Assembly: GCA_016713625.1 (NCBI GenBank)
Contig: JADJOT010000010.1
Location: 248,001 to 312,000, forward strand
Length of the DNA: 64,000 nt
Direction of reading: 5' to 3'
Source of the DNA: Candidatus Accumulibacter affinis
GTDB lineage: Bacteria; Pseudomonadota; Gammaproteobacteria; Burkholderiales; Rhodocyclaceae
Shown here: piece by piece, positions 40,399 to 50,395 of the stretch
Position numbering within the stretch: position 1 is the stretch's first letter
Layout: every line of letters starts with the position of its first letter
Position numbers and translations under genes: made by a program
Notes under the pieces: generated by a model
Told to the model about the DNA's origin: nothing
Seen by the model: only the letters and a program-made list of their open reading frames with translations
Database searches by the model: none

Positions 40399-40962
40399 AT
40401 GACCACTTCGGCCGCCACGCTTATTGATCGTGTCTATTCGGAACAAAAGGAGTTGATTGCTTTTCTTCTGCACCAAGGTCAGATTTCGTACTCACAAACA
40501 GTTGATGCGTTTCTGAGCAAGACGCTTTTGCTTTCATCTGCGAGTTATTTCGAGAGCCGAATCGCAAACGAGATTAGTGATTTCGCATCGAACGTCTCAA
40601 ACTCAAACGAGGCGTTAGTTTCCCTTATTAGAAATAAAGCTATAGAGCGCCAATATCACACTTATTTCTCGTGGCGAGAAGGTGATCGGAGCGCGAACCC
40701 GTTCTTTGCGATGTTCGGCACCTCTCTTAAAGACTCGGCAAAAAAGGATCTGAAGGACACTGAGCTGTCTTTGGCGGCGAGTGCATTCTTGGAGCTTGGC
40801 GAGCTGAGGAACCTCTTAGTCCATGAAAACTTTGCCAGCTTTCCTCTAGATAAGACAGCCGACGAGATCTATTCCCTCTACACCCGAGCGTTGAGATTTG
40901 TTTCATACATCGAAGGAAAGCTGAACCGCCAAGCCCTGGAGCCCGCAGGTACAACGGCATGA
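40399..40962 (+). CDS. HEPN-domain ribonuclease-like protein (MAE_28990-like)
   Basis: 187 residues, low GC like the DUF262 gene. The HEPN active-site motif is visible as RNLLVH in LELGELRNLLVHENFASF (R-x4-H), preceded by a helical N-terminal half (SSASYFESRIANEISDFAS). HEPN proteins of this type are RNases, often toxic and released on infection. ATG 40399 was chosen over GTG 40369, which overlaps DUF262. The stop overlaps the methylase ATG by four bases. Confidence 0.78.
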   Translation: MTTSAATLIDRVYSEQKELIAFLLHQGQISYSQTVDAFLSKTLLLSSASYFESRIANEISDFASNVSNSNEALVSLIRNKAIERQYHTYFSWREGDRSANPFFAMFGTSLKDSAKKDLKDTELSLAASAFLELGELRNLLVHENFASFPLDKTADEIYSLYTRALRFVSYIEGKLNRQALEPAGTTA

Positions 40963-43900
40963 AGAAAAAGCTCATCGAAGTCGCGCTGCCGCTGGAGGCG
41001 GCGCGGGCGGTGATTTTCGCACAGATGGTTGATGACCCGTCGGCGCACCCGGACATATTCCCGACGGCGAAGAAGCAGGAGAAGGAGCGGCAGCGGCTGT
41101 TCCGCATCATCGAGGATCTGGTGAAGTGGGAGAACACGACCAACGAGACCGTGCTGCAGCAGGCGCGCGACGAGATTTGGCAGAGCTGGCGCTATACCTG
41201 CGCCGAGAATGCCGACCATCCACGGGCGAAGGAACTCTTCCACCGCTACAAGCTGCCGGCTTTTCATGACCCCTTCGCCGGTGGCGGCGCGCTGCCGCTG
41301 GAAGCGCAGCGGCTGGGGCTGGAGAGCTACGCCAGCGACCTGAACCCGGTCGCGGTGCTGATCAACAAGGCGATGATTGAGATTCCGCCGAAGTTCGCCG
41401 GCAAGCCGCCGGTCAACCCGGACGCCGTAGGTCGGGTTAGCGGCGACAGCCGCGTAACCCGACAAGAACACGGCGAAGCGTCGGGTTACGCTACGCTAAC
41501 CCGACCTACCTCCGATCTGTTCTCCCGCGAATGGAAAGGCGCGCAGGGCCTCGCCGAGGACGTGCGCTATTACGGCCAGTGGATGCGTGACGAGGCCGAG
41601 AAGCGCATCGGCCAGCTCTACCCGAAGATCGAAGTCACCGCCGACATGGCGAAGGATCGGCCCGACCTGAAGAAATACGTCGGCAAGAAACTCACGGTCA
41701 TCGCCTGGCTGTGGGCGCGCACGGTCAAGAGCCCGAACCCAGCCTTCGCTAACATTGCTGTACCGCTGGCCTCGACCTTCATGCTCTCCACCAAGGCCGG
41801 CAAGGAAGCCTATGTCGAGCCGGTGATCGAGAGCGGTGGCTACCGCTTCGCGGTGAAGCTGGGCAAGCCGAAGGATGCGGCAGCGGCGAAGAACGGCACC
41901 AAGCTATCGAGGGGTGCGAACTTCAAGTGCCTGATGTCGGGCACGCCGATAGCTTCGAGCCACATCTACGGTGAGGCCAACGCGGGCCGTATGGGCGCGC
42001 GGTTGATGGCCATTGTTGCCGAGGGTGAGCGCGGGCGGGTCTATATCGCGCCGACGCCGGAGATGGAAGCGATTGCCCTGACCGCGCAACCGGAATGGAA
42101 ACCGGAAGTCGCCATGCCCGAGAACCCGCGCTGGTTCTCGCCGCCGCTCTACGGGCTGAAAACCTACGGCGACCTCTTCACCCCCCGCCAACTCGTCGCG
42201 CTGACGACCTTTTCCGACCTAGTGCAGGAAGCGCGCGAGCGGGTGAAGTGCGATGTCCTGGGAGCGAGGGCGTCCCGCCCTCGAAACACCTGGCACCGCA
42301 CCCATCTCCCCCACTTTGAAGCCGGCGAGACGCCCCAACACATCACCTTTCGCCTCGCCGATAGTCTGCCCGCTGAACTCATCGAGCGTTGGCGCCAGGA
42401 ACTTGAGCGCAATCCCGCGGAACAACGCAGCGCGGAAATGCGCAAACGCTACGAGTCCTGTCTCGATCAGGGCCACGGTCGCTGCGTTCTGCGCGATCCG
42501 CAAATCGCCGAGATGGTGGCCAACGCCCTGCGTTACTTCGACGGCACCAAATACCATCTCCACGAGTGGGTGGTCATGCCCAATCATGTCCATGTCCTGA
42601 TTACCCCACGGTACGGCAACAGTCTTTCTTCGATCGTGCATTCCTGGAAGTCGTTCACGGCGAAGGCCGGGAATCGGATTCTGGGAACCGAGGGCGCATT
42701 CTGGCAGGAGGATTATTTCGATCGGGTAATTCGCGACGCCCGGCATTGGGATGCCGTGGTCGCCTATGTGCGCGAGAATCCTGTAAAAGCAGGGTTAAGC
42801 GCCACCGCGGAGACGTATCCCTTCGGATCGGCTTGGGAGGGTGAGAGAGCCGAGGGCGGGACGCCCTCGCTCCACGACAAACCACTCGCCGAGGGGGGCA
42901 CCGGCGCGACGGCGTATGCTGATGCGGTGGGGGTGTATTTGGCGTTTGCGATCAGTCGCTCCGCCGACCGGGGGTCGAGTGTCTGCTCATGGGATAACAG
43001 CCCCAAGATGGAAGCCCTTCGTAACACCTTCGGACGGCAGGCCATTCCGATGGTCTGGGATTTTGCAGAGGGAAACCCTTTCTCAGAGTCCAGCGGCAAT
43101 TGGATGAATAACGTCGAGTGGGGCGCGAAAGCTGTTGCAAACATGCTGGGCAATGCTGGCGGAAGTGCAATTCAGGCCGACGCAACAAAGCAAGAGACAT
43201 CTAGTGGCAAGGTTGTTTCTTGCGACCCGCCTTACTACGACAACATCGGCTACGCCGACCTCTCGGATTTCTTCTACGTTTGGCTGCGTCGCACGTTGAA
43301 GCCCGTCTTCCCCGAGCTTTTCGCCACGCTCGCGGTGCCCAAGGCCGAGGAACTAGTGGCGACACCCTACCGTCACGGCAGCAAGGCAAAGGCCGAGACC
43401 TTCTTCCTCGACGGCATGACCCAGGCGATGCACCGCCTCGCCGAACAGGCACACCCGGCCTTCCCGGTCACCATCTACTACGCTTTCAAGCAAGCGGAGA
43501 GTGACGGCGCGGACGGCACAACCAATACCGGTTGGGACACCTTCCTTGCTGCTGTCATCGAGGCCGGTTTCGCCATCAGCGGCACCTGGCCAATGCGCAC
43601 CGAACTGAGCAACCGGATGATCGGCTCGGGCACCAACGCTCTCGCTTCGAGCATCGTCCTCGTCTGCCGCCAACGGCCCCGCAACGCACCTACCGCCACC
43701 CGCCGCGATTTCGTTACCGCCCTCAAGGCTGAACTTCCCCAGGCACTGGCGCATCTCCAAGCCGGGAACATCGCCCCGGTGGACTTAGCCCAAGCGGCGA
43801 TCGGCCCCGGCATGGCCGTCTATACGCGCTACGCCAAAGTCCTGGATGCCGAAGGCAAGCCGCTGCCGGTGCGCGCCGCGCTGGCGCTGATCAACCAGAC

Positions 43901-44423
43901 CCTCGACGAAGCGCTGGCCGAACAGGAAGGCGACTTCGATGCCGACAGCCGCTGGGCGCTCACCTGGTTCGACCAGACCGGCTTTGCCGAAGGCGATTAC
44001 GGTGTCGCGGAGCAGCTTTCCAAGTCCAAGAACACCAGCGTCGGTGGCCTGGACGAAGCCGGCATTCTGGTCTCCAGGGCCGGCAAAGTGCGCCTGCTGA
44101 AGCCGGACGAACTACCGGCCAACTGGGACCCGCTGACCGACAAGCGGCTAACGCACTGGGAAATCGTGCACCACCTCATCCGCGCGCTGGAAGCCTGCGG
44201 TGAGAGCGCCGCTGCCGGATTGGTCGCCAAGCTCGGCAGCAAGGCAGACACCACCCGCGAACTCTGTTACCGCCTCTACACCCTGTGCGAGCGCAAGAAG
44301 CGCCCTGTCGAGGCCATGGCCTACAACGGCCTCGTGCAGAGCTGGCCGGAAATCACCCGCCTGGCCGCCGAAAAGCCCCGCGCGTTGATACCTGGTACGC
44401 CTGACCTGTTTGGGCACGAATGA
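40959..44423 (+). CDS. DUF1156 DNA methylase with a RAYT transposase domain and a REP inserted in frame
   Basis: Adenine-specific DNA methyltransferase expected to mark self DNA for the helicase-ATPase system. 1154 residues, longer than usual because of two insertions. N-terminus KKLIEVALPLEAARAVIFAQM; FHDPFAGGGALPLEAQRLG (SAM-binding); catalytic motif CDPPYYDNIGYADLSDFFYVWLRR; then TIYYAFKQ and GTNALASSIVLVCR. Inserted near residue 158 are about 28 residues encoded by a REP-like palindrome. Near residue 435, between EARERVKCDVL and KPLAEGGTGATAYADAV, sit about 200 residues of a REP-associated tyrosine transposase. Both insertions keep the frame. The methylase motifs flanking them are intact; whether the chimera folds is open. 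Confidence 0.88.
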   Translation: MKKKLIEVALPLEAARAVIFAQMVDDPSAHPDIFPTAKKQEKERQRLFRIIEDLVKWENTTNETVLQQARDEIWQSWRYTCAENADHPRAKELFHRYKLPAFHDPFAGGGALPLEAQRLGLESYASDLNPVAVLINKAMIEIPPKFAGKPPVNPDAVGRVSGDSRVTRQEHGEASGYATLTRPTSDLFSREWKGAQGLAEDVRYYGQWMRDEAEKRIGQLYPKIEVTADMAKDRPDLKKYVGKKLTVIAWLWARTVKSPNPAFANIAVPLASTFMLSTKAGKEAYVEPVIESGGYRFAVKLGKPKDAAAAKNGTKLSRGANFKCLMSGTPIASSHIYGEANAGRMGARLMAIVAEGERGRVYIAPTPEMEAIALTAQPEWKPEVAMPENPRWFSPPLYGLKTYGDLFTPRQLVALTTFSDLVQEARERVKCDVLGARASRPRNTWHRTHLPHFEAGETPQHITFRLADSLPAELIERWRQELERNPAEQRSAEMRKRYESCLDQGHGRCVLRDPQIAEMVANALRYFDGTKYHLHEWVVMPNHVHVLITPRYGNSLSSIVHSWKSFTAKAGNRILGTEGAFWQEDYFDRVIRDARHWDAVVAYVRENPVKAGLSATAETYPFGSAWEGERAEGGTPSLHDKPLAEGGTGATAYADAVGVYLAFAISRSADRGSSVCSWDNSPKMEALRNTFGRQAIPMVWDFAEGNPFSESSGNWMNNVEWGAKAVANMLGNAGGSAIQADATKQETSSGKVVSCDPPYYDNIGYADLSDFFYVWLRRTLKPVFPELFATLAVPKAEELVATPYRHGSKAKAETFFLDGMTQAMHRLAEQAHPAFPVTIYYAFKQAESDGADGTTNTGWDTFLAAVIEAGFAISGTWPMRTELSNRMIGSGTNALASSIVLVCRQRPRNAPTATRRDFVTALKAELPQALAHLQAGNIAPVDLAQAAIGPGMAVYTRYAKVLDAEGKPLPVRAALALINQTLDEALAEQEGDFDADSRWALTWFDQTGFAEGDYGVAEQLSKSKNTSVGGLDEAGILVSRAGKVRLLKPDELPANWDPLTDKRLTHWEIVHHLIRALEACGESAAAGLVAKLGSKADTTRELCYRLYTLCERKKRPVEAMAYNGLVQSWPEITRLAAEKPRALIPGTPDLFGHE
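41427..41509. repeat. REP-like palindromic element inside the methylase gene
   Basis: 83 bp with 16-bp outer arms: GTAGGTCGGGTTAGCG at 41427-41442 and its exact reverse complement at 41494-41509, with smaller internal stems (AACCCGAC). It is translated in frame as VGRVSGDSRVTRQEHGE and onward to YATLTRPT. Related methylases read straight from VNPD to a WKGA-like segment here, so this is an insertion. Confidence 0.8.
42261..42873 (+). mobile_element. RAYT (REP-associated tyrosine transposase) unit in frame within the methylase
   Basis: 613 bp bounded by inverted copies of a 23-base unit: GGAGCGAGGGCGTCCCGCCC at 42261, continuing TCG, and its reverse complement at 42851-42873. Each contains a hairpin (CGAGGGCG/CGCCCTCG). 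The enclosed Y1-type transposase reads LPHFEAGETPQHITFRLADSLP, ALRYFDGTKYHLHEWVVMPNHVHVLI (His-x-His metal motif), SFTAKAGNRILG, AFWQEDYFDRVIRDARHWD (catalytic Tyr) and YVRENPVKAG. It has no separate start near its N-terminus, so as it stands it is made only as part of the methylase. Confidence 0.85.
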
Positions 44424-44442
44424 AGCAGCGAAGGAGCCTTTC

Positions 44443-44748
44443 ATGAAACGACTATTGAACCTCGACGCAGAAGCTCTGGCGCAGTTCTGCGAAGCCCATC
44501 ACATTCGCCGCCTATCGCTGTTTGGCTCGCAACTGAAGGGAACGGCTCGGCCGGACAGCGACGTCGACCTGCTGGTCGAGTTTCTGGCGGACGCGCGACC
44601 GACATTGCTCGACATGGCGCAGATGGAAATCGAGTTGTCGCAAGCCCTCGGGGGCCGGAAAGTCGATCTGCGTACCGCGCAGGACTTGAGTCGCTATTTC
44701 CGCGACGAGGTGGTTCGTACGGCAGAGGTGCAGTATGTCGCCGGATGA
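44443..44748 (+). CDS. mntA: MntA-like nucleotidyltransferase antitoxin
   Basis: 101 residues from ATG 44443 with AAGGAG upstream. The minimal nucleotidyltransferase motif is complete: SLFGSQLKGTARPDSDVDLLVEF (GS then D-x-D). Such proteins neutralise HepT toxins by adding AMP to the toxin tyrosine. The hepT gene overlaps its end by 14 bases. This pair lies between the methylase and the ATPase on the same strand, so it may be expressed with the defence operon. Confidence 0.9.
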   Translation: MKRLLNLDAEALAQFCEAHHIRRLSLFGSQLKGTARPDSDVDLLVEFLADARPTLLDMAQMEIELSQALGGRKVDLRTAQDLSRYFRDEVVRTAEVQYVAG

Positions 44749-45073
44749 TCGCTGGCGGGTCGGCCACATGATCGATGCGGCCAGTCAGGCGCTGACTTTC
44801 GTCGAGGGGCGCAAACGCGAGGACCTGGAGAGCGACCCGATGTTACGCCTGGCGTTGACTCGCGCAGTGGAGATTGTCGGCGAGGCCGCAACTCAGGTGA
44901 GCGAAGCCGGGCGCTGCGAATTTCCCGGCGTACCCTGGCCGCAGATCGTCGGCATGCGCAATCGCCTGGTGCACGCTTATTTCGACATCAACCAGAACAT
45001 CCTGTGGGACACCGTGCAGCTCGCCCTGCCGGGGTTGCTGGAACAACTGAAAACCGTGCTCGAATCGGAGTGA
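44735..45073 (+). CDS. hepT: HepT-like HEPN toxin
   Basis: 112 residues. The HEPN catalytic motif R-x4-H-x-Y is intact in IVGMRNRLVHAYFDINQNILWDTV. The fold is all-helical and the length is typical. HepT toxins cleave RNA and are controlled by MntA through adenylylation. Start overlaps mntA; stop lies 7 bases before the DUF499 ATPase start. Confidence 0.9.
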   Translation: MSPDDRWRVGHMIDAASQALTFVEGRKREDLESDPMLRLALTRAVEIVGEAATQVSEAGRCEFPGVPWPQIVGMRNRLVHAYFDINQNILWDTVQLALPGLLEQLKTVLESE

Positions 45074-47621
45074 CACCACCATGGCCATCACCAACCACGA
45101 GCGCGTCGGAAAAGCGTTGGAGCTTCTGAAGACCGGCCTGCTGCCGTTCATCGAGCGGGAACTGAAAGCGAAGTATGGCAATGGCTGGGCTTTCGAAGTG
45201 AAAGACGTCCTGTCCGACACCCGCCTTGCCGCCGGCAAGGGCGAATCGCTGCAGGACGTCGCCGCCTCGCTGGTCGTCATGGACCGCAAATGGGGCGAGG
45301 TCTTTCGCCAGATTCTCGGCAAGAGCGAGCGCAGTCTGGTCAATGAGCTGGTGACCGTGCGCAACGCCTGGGCGCATCAGGAACCCTTCTCCAGCGACGA
45401 CGCCTACCGTGCCCTCGATTCGGCTGGGCGGCTGCTGTCCGCCGTTTCGGCCGCGCAGGCGGACGACGTGGAAAAGATGAAGATGGAATTGCTGCGCGTT
45501 CGCTTCGACGAGCAGGCGCGTAGCGAAAAGCGGAAATCGGCGAGCACGGCAATCGAAAGCGGCGTCACCGGCAACCTCAAGCCCTGGCGCGAAGTGGTGA
45601 TGCCGCATGCCGACGTGGCCAGCGGTCGCTACCAGCAGGCCGAGTTCGCAGCCGATCTGTGGCAGGTGCATCTGGGCGAAGGGACGGACGAATACCGGGA
45701 CCCGGTGGAGTTCTTCCGCCGCACCTACCTGACCGAAAGCCTGAAAGGGATGCTGGTCGGCGCAGTGCAGCGCCTCACCACCGGGGGCGGTGACCCGGTA
45801 GTGCAGTTGCAGACCAACTTCGGTGGCGGTAAGACGCACTCGATGCTGGCGCTCTACCACCTCTTCTCGGGCATCGCGCCGACCGAGCTGGCCGGCATCG
45901 ACGAGGTGATGGCCGCCGCTGGGGCGAGCAGGATTCCGGCGGCACGGCGCGTGGTGTTGGTGGGTAACAAGATTTCTCCGGGGAACCCGTCGACCAAGCC
46001 CGACGGCACGGTGGTGCGCACGCTGTGGGGCGAACTGGCCTGGCAGCTTGGCGGCAAACCAGCATTCGCGCGGCTGGCGGCCGACGACGAGAAAGCGACC
46101 AGCCCCGGCGACGTGCTGCGCGAGCTGTTCAACGAATACGGCCCGTGCGTGATCCTGGTCGACGAGTGGGTGGCCTATGCGCGCCAGCTCCACGACCAAA
46201 GCGACCTGCCGGCTGGCGGCTTCGAGACGCAATTCAGCTTCGCGCAGGTGCTCACCGAATCGGCCAAGCTGGCGAAGAACTGCCTGCTGGTGATCAGCCT
46301 GCCGGCGTCGGATACCTCGGGCTCGCCACAGAATCTGCCACACTCGCAAGCGAACGATGTGGAAGTCGGCGGCACGCGTGGTCGCGAGGCGCTCGAGCGG
46401 CTGCGCAACGTCGTCGGGCGGGTCGAATCGTCGTGGCGTCCTGCAAGCGCGGAAGAGGGCTTCGAGATCGTTCGCCGGCGCCTGTTCCAGCCGCTTGCCG
46501 ACCCGGCGCAGTTCAAGGACCGGGACGTCGTGGCGCGCGCCTTCGCCGAGTTCTACCGCACCCAGCAGGCGGAGTTTCCGCCCGAGTGCCGCGAATCCGA
46601 GTACGAGAAGCGCATCAAGGCAGCGTATCCGATCCATCCGGAAGTCTTCGACCGGCTGTATACCGACTGGTCGACACTGGTGAAATTCCAGCGCACGCGC
46701 GGCGTGCTGCGGCTGATGGCGGCGGTGATCCACAGCCTGTGGGAGAAGGGCGACCGCAATCCGCTGATCCTGCCCGGCAACGTGGCGATCGACGACGCGC
46801 GCGTGCAGTCCGAACTGACGCGCTATCTCTCCGACAACTGGGTGCCGGTAATCGAGAAAGATGTCGATGGGCCGAACTCGCTGCCGCTGAAGCTCGACCG
46901 GGACTTGCCCAACCTGGGCCGGGTCTCGGCGTGCCGGCGGGTGGCGCGGGCGATCTACATGGGCTCGACGCCGACCACCGCCGCCGCGCACAAGGGGATC
47001 GAGGATCGGCGCGTCAAGCTGGGCTGCGCGATGCCGGGCGAATCGCCGGCGGTGTTTGGTGACGCCCTGCGCCGGATGGCCGGCGCGGCGACCTATCTCT
47101 ACCAGGACGGGCCGCACTACTGGTATTCGACGCAGCCGACGGTAACCAAGCTGGCCGAAGACCGCGCCGAGCAGTTCAAGCGTAATCCGGACAAGGTCGC
47201 GCAGGAGATCGAACAACGCCTGCGCAAGGATCTGGAGCGCAAGGGCGACTTCGCGCGCATTCATCCGATGCCGGCGACCGGCGCCGACGTGCCGGACGAC
47301 CTGGATGCACGGCTGGTCGTGCTGGGCGTCGATCATCCGTACAGCAAGGAAGGGAACAGCTCCGGCGAGCTTGCCGCGCGGGCCATGCTGGAGTCGCGTG
47401 GCAATACGCCCCGCCTGTACCGGAATACGCTGGCCTTCCTGGCGGCAGACAAGACCCGCCTGCAGGATCTCGACGAAGCGGCGCGGAAATACCTGGCCTG
47501 GGAGTCGATCCTCACCGAGAAGGTGCAGCTCAACCTGTCGCCCTATCAGGTCACCCAGGCCGAGACCCAGAAGACCGCCGCCGATGGCACGGTCACCGCC
47601 AGGCTGCCGGAGACCTATCAA

Positions 47622-49532
47622 CCTAGATTCCTCTGTTGCACAGCGCGTTGTTGCTGGTGGTCGGAGCCAGCTCTGCCTTCGGATACGCCAGCCTGAAGCA
47701 GCCGCGGACCACCCTGCACACTCAGGTTGCATCACTCGACTTCCTGGGTCTGTGGCCACACAGCCCAATAATCCGGGATTTTTTCGCTAGCCAGAGAGCA
47801 GAGCAGGTAGAGCGTTCCCGTGGTCATGACAGGAGGCTTTGGCGGCGAGGATTTTGGCGGCGATGTAGCCGATCAACGCCCGCCATCGGTTGCCCGGGGG
47901 CAACTGAGGCGCAGTTGCTCGGATATGCTGTAAGCCCTCACGAACATTGGAAATTAGCGCCTTGACCTGATCCACGGCGGTGTGTGTGATGCTGATCAGG
48001 AGGCGTTTTTGCCCGGCATGCTCGGTCAGTCGTCCCACCGCAGCGAGTAACAAGGGGCGGCTGGTGATCGCTTCCAGTCGCGCCTTCGGATTCGCTAGCC
48101 GCATGTACCAACTCCACCAGTTATAGACCAGCGCGACCGCTTGCGCACTCAGGTTGCATCGCTCGATGTCCTGGGTGGTGTAACCTCCCCAGCCCCACTG
48201 ATTCTTCAGTTCATCAAAACCGTTTTCGCAGTCGGCCCGGTCTCGGTACAGCTGTCCGATGGCTTCCAGAGGGTACGGGGTGTTGGTAACGAGTACGGCG
48301 TATTCCCATGCCTTCACCGGATCGTTCGTATCGATCAGATCCAGGCAGGCTTGCTGCGGCTTTTTGCCTTGGTGGGTGGCATTGCGCCTTGCCCGCTTGC
48401 GCTTGGGAGTTTCGGCGAGAGCGTCTTTGGTCACTTGGCGGCGCATCACGACGACGCGTCGGGTCTTGCTCCAGCCTTCCAGCCTCAACTGGTCTTCGTG
48501 GGCTTCCCAGCCTTGCCCCACGTTGCACCAGCCGTCTCGCGGCCAATGGCGAAGCACGAGCCGTTTGACGTTGGCGCTTTGCTTGAGTTTGAACAGGTGC
48601 GGCTGGTCAATCTCTTCGAGTTCGCACATCACTCTGTCCGTGCCATACGCGCAGTCTCCGCGCACCAGGCGCGGGCGCTCTTTGAGAGCAAATCCGAGAA
48701 TCAGCTTCGTGAGGCCGGGCAGGCCATGCGCGGCGCTGTTCGATTTGCCACTTTGAACCTGCGCCAGGAGCACCAACCGTAGATTGGCTACCCAGTAGGT
48801 GTGAACGGTATGACTTGGGCGACCTGGTTTCGTGGGGTTGTAGCCGATTTCTGCTCCGCTTTGGTGTCCGTACAGGACTTTGATCGTGGTGTCGCAATCC
48901 AGTATCCAGCCATGGGTCATCGCTGGCTTCACACTCTCCAGTAACGAGCGCTCCATCCACGCTTCGGCGCGCTTGAGTTGGGCTTCCTGCTGCGCTTGCT
49001 GTTCCTCGGTGTCCGTCGCTTTGGGGGCCGGCGCGATCAGCTTCAATCCCCGCCGCAAGCTTTCGTCGCCCACGAGGCTGGTCATACCGAGAATATCCGG
49101 TGCTACACCGTCACCACGCAAACTCGCAACATGCGCATAGCGCCACTGCCCGTCAAGAATCGACAACATCCACGTGCCCAGGACATCGCGTACCGTGGGG
49201 GGCATTCCCGCTGGTGTACTCCAGCGGGCACTCACGAACCCAGTTCTCGAAGAGCTCTGTCGTAGCCAGGTACTCGCCAAAAAAACCCAACTGCGCCATC
49301 GCCGTGACGTTCCCTCTGGGATCCCAGACCACTTGAAAACGACCTCCGGGCGTCAATACGCTCATCGCGTCCGTATCCACAAACCGCTCTTCAATCGCTT
49401 GCTCGACCGCTACCACTAGCCGCTTCTTACTCAATTCGCATTCACCCATTTGGTGACCTCCCTGATCCGCGGCAAACCCGCTCCACGCCTAAGTTTGCAG
49501 CAAATCCAGGAGGGTCAACTGAGGAAAATAGG
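47622..49532 (-). mobile_element. IS1380-family insertion sequence
   Basis: 1911 bp inserted in the ATPase gene. Ends share the imperfect repeat CCTAGATTCCTCTGTTG (47622) and, reversed, CCTATTTTCCTCAGTTG (49532). A 5-bp target duplication ATCAA is present at 47617-47621 and 49533-49537. Near the left end, 47716-47743 resembles 48149-48176 (both start CTCAGGTTGCATC), a partial internal duplication of transposase sequence. Confidence 0.87.
47787..49449 (-). pseudogene. IS1380-family transposase, frameshifted near 49200
   Basis: N-terminal part from 49449: MGECELSKKRLVVAVEQAIEERF, GGRFQVVWDPRGNVTAMAQLGFFGEYL and NWVRECPLEYTSGNAP. The frame then changes within a run of six C on the coding strand, where five would keep it, and continues PTVRDVLGTWMLSILDGQWRY, ILDCDTTIKVLYGHQSGAEIGYNP (catalytic Asp), RGDCAYGTDRVM and LYRDRADCENGFDELKNQWGW (Glu), to the stop at 47787. 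Confidence 0.85.
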
Positions 49533-49812
49533 ATCAATGGTTGCTGCTGCCGGTGCAGGGAACGCCGCAAGCCCAGATTGCCTGGGAGGCATTGCGCCTG
49601 TCCGGGGCGGATTCGCTGGCCGTGCGTGTCAGCAGGAAGCTGCGCAGCGACGAACTGTATCTGACGACCTTTGCATCAACACGCCTGCGCATGGAACTGG
49701 AGCGCGTGCCGCTCTGGCGCGGTGATCATGTGGCGGTGAAACTGCTGGTGGAGGATTTTGCGCGTTATCTCTACCGTAAGCGTTCAGCGCACCCACCCCT
49801 GGGCGCGCACAA

Positions 49813-50395
49813 TCAGACTGGCTTTTTGAGCGGCAGGAGCTCGTCGATGCGGCGGTTCGGCCAGGAGGGGAGTTTCTCGAGGGTGTCGGTCAGCCAGGCC
49901 ATGGGCTCGATGCCGTTCGCGCGCGCAGTTTCGAGCAGCGACTGAATCGCCGCGGCGCGTTGGCCTGCCGCCTCGGAACCGGCGAACAGCCAATTTTTCT
50001 TCCCGATGGCGATCGGACGAATGGCATTCTCGACCGGGTTGTTGTCGATCGGGTAGAAGCCGTTGGTGGCGTACCGGGCAAAGGCCGGCCAGCGTCGCAG
50101 ACTGTAGTCGATCGCCTTGGCCAGTGCGCCGCCGTCGGCCACCGATCTGCGGGTGTTCTGGAGCCACAGGTGCAGGGCTTCGAGCAGCGGCTGACTGGTT
50201 TCCTTTCGTCGTCGGGCGCGCTCCTCTACCGTCTTCCCCTTCGCTGCGGCCTCAATGGCATACAACTCGCCGATGCGGCGCAGGGCCTCGGCCGCGACGG
50301 GGCTCCCATTCGCTTGATGGAGGTCGAAGAACTTCCGCCGGGCGTGGGCCATACAGGCGAGTTCGATCACCTCGCCCCGAAACAGCACCTGATAG
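49813..50395 (-). pseudogene. IS66 TnpC, C-terminal part (copy A)
   Basis: Continues tnpC beyond the RIT insertion: QVLFRGEVIELACMAHARRKFFDLHQANGS, ALHLWLQNTRRSVADGGALAKAIDYSLRRW, and the conserved C-terminal catalytic block GFYPIDNNPVENAIRPIAIGKKNWLFAGSEAAGQRAAAIQSLLETARANG, ending LPLKKPV at 49813. The catalytic Glu of the DDE set is in PVENAIRP. Confidence 0.88.

Larger units (their letters stand above)
45081..49775 (+). pseudogene. DUF499 ATPase of the defence operon, split by IS1380 and cut by IS66
   Basis: Large AAA-like ATPase. The first part, 45081-47621, has LQTNFGGGKTHSMLALYHLFSG (Walker A), CVILVDEWVAYARQL (Walker B), VISLPASDTSGS and the swi2-like KFQRTRGVLRLMAAVIHSLWEK. It ends ...RLPETYQ at the IS1380-type element. 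Homology resumes at 49538 as WLLLPVQGTPQAQIAWEALRLSG, LRMELERVPLWRGDHVAVKLLVEDFARYLY and stops at 49775 where the IS66-type element begins. Removing the first element restores the frame exactly (TAT CAA TGG). The last part of the protein is lost. This ATPase is a required component in helicase-methylase-ATPase type systems, so the system is probably inactive here. Confidence 0.87.

Noticed and set aside
41427..41509. Possible CRISPR repeat or tRNA-like hairpin in the methylase
   Set aside because: There is a single palindromic unit without spaced repeats and without tRNA features; it fits a REP-type element.
44988..47768. 926-codon minus-strand ORF opposite the DUF499 ATPase
   Set aside because: Low-complexity His/Arg/Gln-rich translation typical of antisense in GC-rich genes. 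It crosses the IS1380 boundary, which a real gene would not.
47716..48180. A second IS or a CRISPR-like repeat within the IS1380 element
   Set aside because: The two similar segments are a partial internal duplication of transposase-end sequence and occur only twice, without regular spacing.
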